From NCBI GenBank assembly GCA_007118075.1, contig SKSH01000115.1:1-15903 (forward strand): a DNA stretch of 15,903 nt, read 5' to 3'. Shown in pieces: positions 1 through 5,415 of the stretch. The position numbers and the translations under genes are program-made. Numbering within the stretch: the first letter of the stretch is position 1; every line of letters begins with the position of its first letter. The stretch comes from Halobacteriales archaeon (GTDB lineage Archaea > Halobacteriota > Halobacteria > Halobacteriales > SKSH01). The notes under the pieces are model-generated. The model made no database searches and had not been told where the DNA came from. It saw nothing but the letters and a program-made list of their open reading frames with translations.

Positions 1-147
1 CAACCCCACGACAGTGGCATCGGTGTTCCCATCGTCGTGGTGACGTACGGCTAAGTCACCGCTGGATGGCTCTTCGGTTCCCTGCCGCTGTGGCTGCTCG
101 AAACGGCAATCGGCACGATCGCACCCTACGAGGAGTTCATCGGATGA
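1..147 (+). pseudogene. Possible C-terminal end of a membrane protein, broken by an in-frame TAA
   Basis: Frame 1 reads from the window edge to a TGA at 145-147, with one internal TAA at 52-54. Both sides look coding. Upstream is a hydrophobic stretch ending VPIVVVTYG. Downstream is a membrane-like tail containing GWLFGSLPLWLLETAIG and ending YEEFIG. A single base change (TAA to TAC or TAT) would restore one continuous frame. The other two + frames give arginine-rich or quickly terminated peptides. I do not recognise the family. The alternatives are that the gene really ends at 54 and the rest is chance, that this is a true pseudogene, or that it is a sequencing error. The gene starts outside the window. 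Confidence 0.35.
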
Positions 148-190
148 CAGCAATGGAAGAATCCGGCATCGTTTTGCGACTCACCCAACA

Positions 191-1339
191 ATGACCGGTA
201 TGGATTTCAGCCGGTCGACGGAACACCGCCAGATTCAGGAGATGGTGGCCGAGTTTGCCGATGACGTCATCGCCCCACGTGCGGCCGAGCTCGACCGGAC
301 CGATGAGTTCCCGTGGGATCTCGTCGACGAGATGGCCGAGCTCGGATTGATGGGGATGCCATTCCCAACGGCGGTCGGGGGAGCAGGTTTAGATTATCAC
401 GCGTACGCGAGCGCGCTCGAGGAGATCAGTCGAGCCAGTGGTGGTGTCGGGACGATCATCGCCGCACATACCAGTCTTGCCGGTAACATGCTGTACCACT
501 ACGGCAACGACACGCAACACGAGGCATACCTCGTCCCACTGAACGAAGGGGATGAGATCGGATCGTTTGCGCTTTCTGAACCCGAGGCAGGCAGCGATGT
601 CCCGTCGATGACGACCACGGCAGAACGTGATGGCGATGAGTATGTGATCAACGGCCAGAAATTGTGGATCTCCAATGGATCGGTTGCCGAGACTATCGTG
701 ACATTCGCAAAGACCGATTCCGATGCCGGCCATCGGGGGATCACCGCGTTCGTTGTCCGTGCCGATGACGAGGGATTCGTGGTCGAAGGAACAGAGGACA
801 AGCTCGGCGACAAGGGCTGTCCGACCGCTGAACTCTCCTATCGAGACGTCCGGATCCCGGTCGACCGACGCCTCGGTGAGGATGGAGACGGGTTCAAACA
901 GGCACTCGAGACACTCAACGGTGGACGGATCACGATCGCCGCGAGAGGGGTCGGCATCGCCCAAGCGGCGCTTGATGCTGCCCTCGAATACGCCCAAGAT
1001 CGAGAACAGTTCGGCCAACCAATCTCGGAGTTCCAGGCCATCCAGCACAAGCTCGCGGACATGGACACGAAGGTGCAGGCGGCACGACTCCTGATGCACC
1101 GGGCAGCAGGACTCAAAGAACAGGGAAAGCCTTTCATCAAGGAGGCGGCACAGGCGAAGCTCTACTCGAGTGAGATCAGCCGTGAGGTCGCCAACGAGGG
1201 GATCCAAATCCACGGCGGCTACGGGTATGTGAAGGACTTCCCTGTCGAACGATTCTACCGTGATGCAAAGCTCAACGAGATCTACGAGGGGACGAGTGAG
1301 GTACTACGGAATACCATCGCCATACAGCTGCTTCGGTGA
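191..1339 (+). CDS. Acyl-CoA dehydrogenase
   Basis: FAD-dependent acyl-CoA dehydrogenase that oxidises an acyl-CoA to the trans-2-enoyl-CoA in fatty-acid or branched-chain amino-acid breakdown, passing electrons to an electron-transfer flavoprotein in the cytosol. The 382-residue length is normal for the family. The first family signature is at residues 127-139 (ALSEPEAGSDVPS). The C-terminal flavin domain holds QIHGGYGY and the catalytic base in IYEGTSE (Glu366), the position used by short- and medium-chain enzymes. Chain length and substrate cannot be told from sequence alone, and this could equally be an isovaleryl- or butyryl-type enzyme. ATG at 191 is used; ATG at 200 (MDFSRS) is an equally good start, and no Shine-Dalgarno precedes either. 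The next gene follows after 9 nt, suggesting one transcript. Confidence 0.92.
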   Translation: MTGMDFSRSTEHRQIQEMVAEFADDVIAPRAAELDRTDEFPWDLVDEMAELGLMGMPFPTAVGGAGLDYHAYASALEEISRASGGVGTIIAAHTSLAGNMLYHYGNDTQHEAYLVPLNEGDEIGSFALSEPEAGSDVPSMTTTAERDGDEYVINGQKLWISNGSVAETIVTFAKTDSDAGHRGITAFVVRADDEGFVVEGTEDKLGDKGCPTAELSYRDVRIPVDRRLGEDGDGFKQALETLNGGRITIAARGVGIAQAALDAALEYAQDREQFGQPISEFQAIQHKLADMDTKVQAARLLMHRAAGLKEQGKPFIKEAAQAKLYSSEISREVANEGIQIHGGYGYVKDFPVERFYRDAKLNEIYEGTSEVLRNTIAIQLLR

Positions 1340-1348
1340 ATCAAGCAG

Positions 1349-1612
1349 ATGGTAGCAGACCACGAAATGGAGGTTGTCTACGAAGAACGTAACGGCGAGC
1401 GGGTCCTTCGGTATTCACTCGGCGACAAGACGGCCGTCCTCGCCCAGAACCTCCACGGCTATGCGATGATCGCGGTTCGCACCGCGGTCGATGGCGACGA
1501 GATAGAACGATACTATGGTTTCGAGATGGCGCTCGATCATGCCGCAGAGCTGTTGGGAGTGCACCCGAGAGAGCTCCCGGTCCCTGAGGTGGCTGCAGAT
1601 ATGGGAATGTGA
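1349..1612 (+). CDS. Small conserved haloarchaeal protein, DUF7111-like
   Basis: An 87-residue acidic protein with no signal peptide or membrane segment. It contains the stretch AVLAQNLHGYAMIAVR, then ERYYGFEMALDHAAELLGV, and ends in PVPEVAADMGM. From memory this matches a small haloarchaeal family of unknown function (DUF7111), but the number should be checked. No catalytic motif can be seen and no function is proposed. It begins 9 nt after the acyl-CoA dehydrogenase stop and is probably co-transcribed with it. Met7 (position 1367) is an alternative start. It ends 4 nt before the stop codon of the convergent idi gene, leaving almost no room for a separate terminator. Confidence 0.75.
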   Translation: MVADHEMEVVYEERNGERVLRYSLGDKTAVLAQNLHGYAMIAVRTAVDGDEIERYYGFEMALDHAAELLGVHPRELPVPEVAADMGM

Positions 1613-1616
1613 GCGA

Positions 1617-2213
1617 TTACAGCTCGAGTGAGGCTCGGTCGTGGAAATCGCGGCGCATCGCGATCTCGAACCAGGGGCAAAGGCGCAACTGTCGGTACCA
1701 GGCGGGATGGTCGCAAATGCGATCGTATGGAGCCCAGAGTAAGCCGGCGACCTCATCTTCGTCAGGATCCAGGGAGACATCCTGAAGGGTCACCTTCAAC
1801 ACCGCACAGACCTCGTGTTCGAGACCAGCATTCTCGTAGTACCGCTTGTACTCGAAGATATCCGTCATCCGTAGATCGTCGTACTGATCTGGGGTGATTC
1901 CGAGCTCCTCACGGAGTCGGTTCTTGGTGGCCTCCTCGTAGCTCTCACCGTCGGAGGGATGTGAGGCGACGGTGCCGTCCCAGTAGGTATCCCACAGCCG
2001 CTTGTGGGGGCTTCGTTGGGCGAGCAAGATCCGGCCGTGGCGATCGAACACCAAGACGGTGAAAGCTCGATGGCGGATACCATCGCCGGTGTGAGCCTCC
2101 AACCGGTTGACCAGCTCAATCGCATTGTCCTCTCCGTCGACAGCGATGACCTGTTGGGCGGCGTTCTTGTGCGCCATCTCGGCTTCATCGGCCGACTGCT
2201 CCTTAGTGGACAT
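1617..2213 (-). CDS. idi: Isopentenyl-diphosphate delta-isomerase, type I (Nudix), with Ala at the catalytic Cys position
   Basis: Interconverts isopentenyl and dimethylallyl diphosphate, the C5 units of archaeal ether lipids, carotenoids and quinones. The protein has 198 residues with a single Nudix fold. Against remembered E. coli IDI, the metal ligands align as His41, His48, His85, Glu132 and Glu134 (AHTGDGIRH, ASHP, LEHEVC). Tyr122 and Trp181 of the active site are also kept. The E. coli catalytic Cys67 (in SVCGHP) is here Ala83 (in TVASHP). I believe WDGTVASHP occurs in other haloarchaeal relatives, so this may be a lineage trait rather than a defect. ATG 2213 is chosen because GGTGAT lies 10 nt upstream; an in-frame GTG at 2228 is possible. 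It follows the Lrp-type gene by 47 nt on the same strand. Activity as an isomerase is likely but not certain. Confidence 0.85.
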   Translation of the reverse strand: MSTKEQSADEAEMAHKNAAQQVIAVDGEDNAIELVNRLEAHTGDGIRHRAFTVLVFDRHGRILLAQRSPHKRLWDTYWDGTVASHPSDGESYEEATKNRLREELGITPDQYDDLRMTDIFEYKRYYENAGLEHEVCAVLKVTLQDVSLDPDEDEVAGLLWAPYDRICDHPAWYRQLRLCPWFEIAMRRDFHDRASLEL

Positions 2214-2229
2214 ACCCCAACCAATCACC

Positions 2230-2246
2230 GGGAGTATCGTATTCCC
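2230..2246. repeat. Imperfect 17-bp inverted repeat upstream of idi
   Basis: GGGAGTA-TCG-TATTCCC, with 6 of 7 arm positions pairing, lies between the regulator stop and the idi start. Read on the - strand it contains TACGA, a half-site of the palindrome found at carA and carB. It is centred about 25 nt before the idi ATG. It may be an operator, a promoter element or a weak stem between genes; no T-run follows, so it is not a clear terminator. Confidence 0.4.
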
Positions 2247-2260
2247 TTCGGAACGCGTCG

Positions 2261-2674
2261 CTACCCGAGGCGCTCTTCGAGGATGAGACGGGTTTTCGTG
2301 CTGACGACCTCGTCGAGGTCTCGAGCGCGACGAAGGAGATCGTTGACCCCTTGCGTATCGGTAGCATCGACGACGAGGACGATATCCTCATCTCCACTGA
2401 CCTGCCAGACGAAGTCGACTTGATCCCACTCAGCCATCCGATCGGAGATGTCTCGTGTGTCGACATCGACCGCCACTCCGATCTCGATCATCGCCTTGAC
2501 ATTGCCCGTGCGCGTCGAGATGGTGAAGCGCTCGATGATGTCGTCTTTGAGCAGTCGCTCGACACGGTTGCGGACGGTCCCTTCGGATGTCCCAACCCGC
2601 TCTGCGATCTCGGTGTAGGGCGTACGGGAGTCCTCGCGGAGGATGGCGAGGATTTCACGGTCCAGCGAATCCAT
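2261..2674 (-). CDS. Lrp/AsnC-family transcriptional regulator, probable regulator of carA and carB
   Basis: A 137-residue DNA-binding protein with the two-part Lrp layout. An N-terminal helix-turn-helix lies at about residues 1-48 (LDREILAILREDSRTP, then TSEGTVRNRVERL). A C-terminal RAM-type ligand and oligomerisation domain lies at about 65-135 (QVSGDEDIVLVVDATD). Members bind amino acids and usually act as octamers or dimers on palindromes. MDSLDREIL at 2674 is the canonical family start; an upstream in-frame Met at 2698 lacks family support. The gene is divergent from carA, and the shared 101-bp control region carries TACGA/TCGTA sites, so autoregulation and control of carA are likely. 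The effector is unknown. Glutamine, arginine or another nitrogen signal would suit carbamoyl-phosphate synthesis, but this is inference. Confidence 0.9.
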   Translation of the reverse strand: MDSLDREILAILREDSRTPYTEIAERVGTSEGTVRNRVERLLKDDIIERFTISTRTGNVKAMIEIGVAVDVDTRDISDRMAEWDQVDFVWQVSGDEDIVLVVDATDTQGVNDLLRRARDLDEVVSTKTRLILEERLG

Positions 2675-2710
2675 TGAGATGCGAAGATACAGGTTCAATC
2701 GACTTGATAG

Positions 2711-2735
2711 TTACGAATTTCGTAACTCGTTACGA
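2711..2735. promoter_or_regulatory. Composite palindromic operator between the Lrp-type gene and carA
   Basis: Three alternating half-sites run together. TTACGAATTTCGTAA at 2711-2725 is a perfect 15-bp palindrome. Its right arm is reused in a second perfect palindrome, TCGTAAC-TC-GTTACGA (2720-2735). The core TACGA-N3-TCGTA (2712-2724) recurs exactly upstream of carB. It lies upstream of the carA TATA element and within about 40-60 bp of the divergent regulator start, so it could serve both genes. Confidence 0.7.
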
Positions 2736-2743
2736 AAGCAAGA

Positions 2744-2775
2744 CTTATTGTAGGGTGTTTCGTACGTATCTCGTA
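2744..2775 (+). promoter_or_regulatory. carA core promoter with a start-proximal operator
   Basis: A weak TATA-like CTTATT at 2744-2749 is centred about 30 nt before the carA ATG, consistent with a leaderless or near-leaderless mRNA. Between it and the start codon, TACGT-ATC-TCGTA at 2763-2775 matches the palindrome TACGA-N3-TCGTA with one mismatch and abuts the ATG at 2776. A protein bound here would cover the transcription start and repress. Confidence 0.55.
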
Positions 2776-3843
2776 ATGCCAAAGGCCTACGTGGCGGTGG
2801 ACAACGGCCCCGTACTCTCCGGACGGGGACGTGTTCCTGGCACGGCACACGGCGAACTAGTTTTCACAACATCGTACACGGGCTACGAGGAAAGCCTGAC
2901 CGATCCATCCTTCCGAGGACAGGTACTCACCTTCGCCTATCCACTGATCGGGAACTACGGTGTCCGAACCGATCGGTTCGAGTCCGACGGTGTCCAGCCA
3001 GAGGCCGTCATCGCCCGCGAACTGACCGATGAGGTCGTCGAGTGGTTCGAAGCCGAGGGTGTCCCAGCACTTGACCGCCTCGACACCCGTGACCTCGTCG
3101 TTGATATCCGCGAGTCAGGGGCCAAACGGTGTGGTATCGCCATCGGTGACGATGTCACCCCAAAGGACGCCATCGCACAGCTCGAGGCGTGTCCCACCAT
3201 GGCCGATCGGATCGAGCTCCCCGACGAGGCCAGCACGGATGCCGCCTTCACCGAGGGGCAAGTCGACGCCGACCACCATGTAGCCATGCTCGACTGCGGC
3301 GTCAAGCAGTCGATGATCAACAGCTTGACCGAACGGGGTGCCCGTGTGGATGTACTCCCGTACGACACGCCAGCCGCCGAGATCAAAGAACTCGATCCAG
3401 ATCTTCTGTTCGTCTCGAACGGACCGGGAGATCCGACCAACTTCACGTCGACGATCGAGACCATCGATGAACTCATCGGCGAACTCCCCGTTGCCGGAAT
3501 CTGCCTCGGGCAACAGCTCGTCACCCTGGCAATGGGTGGTGAGACATCGAAGATGGAGTTCGGCCACCGGGGTGCCAACCAACCGGTGCAGGATCTACGC
3601 ACCGAACAGGTGATCATGACCGCACAGAACCACGGCTACACGGTTTCTGAGCACCCAAACCTCGAGGTGACACAGGTGAATGTCAACGATGGTACCGTCG
3701 AGGGGCTCGAGAACGAGGAACTCAAAGTCATCACCAGACAGTACCACCCCGAGGCGCATCCAGGGCCACTCGATTCGATGGGCTTCTTCGATGATGTGCT
3801 TGAGTTAGCCCAGTGTCGAACGGAGCCAATCGCGGCCGACTGA
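2776..3843 (+). CDS. carA: Carbamoyl-phosphate synthase small (glutaminase) subunit
   Basis: Hydrolyses glutamine and channels ammonia to CarB for carbamoyl phosphate, the precursor of pyrimidines and arginine. The protein has 355 residues. The N-terminal CarA domain occupies about 1-140 (YTGYEESLTDPSFRGQ). The class I glutamine amidotransferase domain follows from about residue 167. The nucleophile is Cys243 in GICLGQQ, and His324 and Glu326 in YHPEAHPG complete the triad. NGPGDP (215-220) and NHGY (285-288) are also typical. ATG 2776 is chosen because MPKAYVAVDNG starts where the family does and lies a TATA distance from the promoter; the open frame further upstream runs into the operators and the regulator gene. 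carB is on the opposite strand 1.6 kb away. The gene ends 6 nt from the convergent kinase-like gene. Confidence 0.97.
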   Translation: MPKAYVAVDNGPVLSGRGRVPGTAHGELVFTTSYTGYEESLTDPSFRGQVLTFAYPLIGNYGVRTDRFESDGVQPEAVIARELTDEVVEWFEAEGVPALDRLDTRDLVVDIRESGAKRCGIAIGDDVTPKDAIAQLEACPTMADRIELPDEASTDAAFTEGQVDADHHVAMLDCGVKQSMINSLTERGARVDVLPYDTPAAEIKELDPDLLFVSNGPGDPTNFTSTIETIDELIGELPVAGICLGQQLVTLAMGGETSKMEFGHRGANQPVQDLRTEQVIMTAQNHGYTVSEHPNLEVTQVNVNDGTVEGLENEELKVITRQYHPEAHPGPLDSMGFFDDVLELAQCRTEPIAAD

Positions 3844-3849
3844 CGTCGT

Positions 3850-4785
3850 TCAGTCCTGTTTTGACTCGCTTAATGCCTCGAGCGTATCGGTGAGTGCCGA
3901 TCGTAGACCATCAGCTCGCCGTTCGGTCCCCTTGCGGTCGTACTGCTCCTGCACGTAGAGCGATTCGAAATAGTAGACCAGATTGAGGATATCGAAGACA
4001 GGTCGAGCATCTCGAAAGTCATCGGGAAGCGATCGAACCGCTTGATATCCTTCGAAAAACGCCTCCTGTTCGGCTTGCCGTCCGGTAGCAGCAAAGGCTG
4101 GTATCACCGTTCGCCACAGATCGTAAGCCGGTGGTGCGGCCAAGGTATGCTCGAAGTCGATCAGACATGCTACCGAGCCATCGACCACCGAGACATGCTC
4201 TGGGGTGGCCCAGCCATGACAACAGACCGGCGGACCGATAGATGACTCATCGATGGTCTGGGCTTCGAGGGTCGCGATCGCCGCATCGGCCATGTCCTCG
4301 TGACCGAACCGGGCCAGCACTGGACGACGATCGGTGATGTATGCGATCATCGCCGACTGCCACCGGTCGTGACCGTCGACGATCAATCGATCATCATCGA
4401 GGACGAACTGCCCGTACTGATCGATGAGCCCTTCAGTCTCAGTGTGTAACTGGGCGAGGCATGCGCCGGTTGCGCCTGCCCAGGTCTCGCTTGCGGTGGG
4501 ATCGGTATCGGGAGCCGGTGCGTCGGGATGCCACCTCGCAACGTAATAATCCTCATCGGTGGCGAGGATCGTTGGAACTGGAACCGAGGTTCGTTCATCA
4601 AGTAACGCCATCACTGCCCCCTCGATCCCAGCACGGCCGGTCGGACCTGTATCGAATTTGAGGATTGCACGCGTGTCGTCGACGATCACCTCGTGTACCT
4701 CATGTGGCGGTACATCATGGAGACAAGTCTCGGTTCGTACCTCGTCGAACGTCTGGCAGAGGAATGATTCAATCTTGTCGGACAT
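3850..4785 (-). CDS. Aminoglycoside-phosphotransferase/choline-kinase-fold protein with altered catalytic loop
   Basis: A 311-residue protein of the APH/choline-kinase fold. The N-lobe is at about 1-85, with a candidate ATP lysine in AILKFD (Lys43). The C-lobe is at about 100-275. The Brenner loop, normally HGDxxxxN, reads HGWATPEH (190-197), so the catalytic Asp is Trp192 and the magnesium-binding Asn is His197. The second metal-binding motif is kept as IDFE (Asp210). The overall pattern (CCHGW, LIDFEHTLAAP, YDLWR) is clear enough for the fold. Function is unknown: it may be a pseudokinase or use a different base. It is the last gene of the carB-folA run, 98 nt behind folA and without a Shine-Dalgarno sequence. 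It should not be taken as evidence of antibiotic resistance. Confidence 0.75.
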   Translation of the reverse strand: MSDKIESFLCQTFDEVRTETCLHDVPPHEVHEVIVDDTRAILKFDTGPTGRAGIEGAVMALLDERTSVPVPTILATDEDYYVARWHPDAPAPDTDPTASETWAGATGACLAQLHTETEGLIDQYGQFVLDDDRLIVDGHDRWQSAMIAYITDRRPVLARFGHEDMADAAIATLEAQTIDESSIGPPVCCHGWATPEHVSVVDGSVACLIDFEHTLAAPPAYDLWRTVIPAFAATGRQAEQEAFFEGYQAVRSLPDDFRDARPVFDILNLVYYFESLYVQEQYDRKGTERRADGLRSALTDTLEALSESKQD

Positions 4786-4827
4786 GGATATCGATTCGAT
4801 TGGTGCCTGATGATCGCGATCCAGGGA

Positions 4828-4838
4828 GGTGATTCACC
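4828..4838. repeat. Short perfect palindrome between folA and the kinase-like gene
   Basis: GGTGATTCACC, two 5-bp arms around one base. A one-base loop cannot form an RNA hairpin, so if it matters it acts as a DNA site. It lies about 43-53 nt before the start of the kinase-like gene. On the - strand the adjoining ATCACCTCC resembles the 3' tail of 16S rRNA, probably by chance. Confidence 0.3.
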
Positions 4839-4883
4839 CCGTACCTTCGAGATATCAAATGCAGGTGGTAGCCAGGTAGATAA

Positions 4884-5390
4884 TCACTCCGATTCCTCGA
4901 GCGATGGCCCTCCAGCCACTCGAACCCATTCCTCGAGCGTGAATCCCGTTCGATCGACCGACCGGATACGTCGCCAATGATCGCAATCCCAAACTGGAAA
5001 GTAGGTATCAGCCTCGTGCTCCCCTGGTACCCGGCTGAGAAACATCCGATCGAGATGTGGCATGAACAGCTCGTAGATGACGGCACCACCGAGGACATAC
5101 ACCGCATCATCTCCGAATCGGTGGGCAAGCTCGATCGCCTCCACAACATCCCGGGCATGAACCGCGGATTCAACGGGCGGTTCATACGCCTCCCGACTCA
5201 AGACGATCTGTCGTCGACCAGGGAGATCATCCAACATGGATTCGAACGTCCGACGGCCCAGGATGACCGGATAGCCGGTAATTCGCTCTCGGTACTGCCG
5301 CTTATCATCAGGAAGACTCTCCCATGGCAGTTCACCGTCGAGACCGATGGCCAAGGTATCGTCCACGGCGGCGACCGCGATCAGTTCCAT
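4884..5390 (-). CDS. folA: Dihydrofolate reductase
   Basis: NADPH-dependent reduction of dihydrofolate to tetrahydrofolate, feeding thymidylate and one-carbon metabolism in the cytosol. It has 168 residues, the usual bacterial/haloarchaeal size. It begins with ELIAVAAVDDTLAIG. It keeps GELPWESLPDD (19-29; Asp29 corresponds to the catalytic Asp27 of E. coli), the cofactor strand PVILGRRTFESM (41-52), PGRRQIVLSR and the glycine pair in VYVLGG (97-102). The late EADTYFP stretch is also typical. A Shine-Dalgarno GGTGA lies 7 nt before the ATG at 5390, and the gap to the carB stop is only 25 nt, so it is very probably translated from the carB transcript. In other haloarchaea folA is often beside thyA; no thyA is present here. 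Confidence 0.96.
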   Translation of the reverse strand: MELIAVAAVDDTLAIGLDGELPWESLPDDKRQYRERITGYPVILGRRTFESMLDDLPGRRQIVLSREAYEPPVESAVHARDVVEAIELAHRFGDDAVYVLGGAVIYELFMPHLDRMFLSRVPGEHEADTYFPVWDCDHWRRIRSVDRTGFTLEEWVRVAGGPSLEESE

Positions 5391-5415
5391 GATTCGGTCA
5401 CCTTAGGTATCCAAC

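Noticed and set aside
144..194. 16-codon frame starting at 144 and overlapping the acyl-CoA dehydrogenase ATG by ATGA
   Set aside because: Too short, no Shine-Dalgarno and no recognisable content. It is probably chance.
389..1213. Long open frame of 274 codons antisense to the acyl-CoA dehydrogenase
   Set aside because: It is the mirror of a strongly codon-biased gene. The product has no recognisable domain, and the + strand gene has complete family motifs.
2720..2735. RNA hairpin or terminator at the TCGTAAC/GTTACGA palindrome
   Set aside because: The loop would be two bases, there is no T-run, and it lies in a divergent promoter region. A DNA operator is the better reading.
2587..2775. 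Extended carA start using the upstream in-frame ATG
   Set aside because: The extension runs through the Lrp-type gene and the operator region and adds residues unlike the CarA family. ATG 2776 fits both promoter and family.
3850..4785. Aminoglycoside resistance gene
   Set aside because: The fold matches but the catalytic loop does not, and the context is housekeeping. Nothing supports a drug-resistance role.
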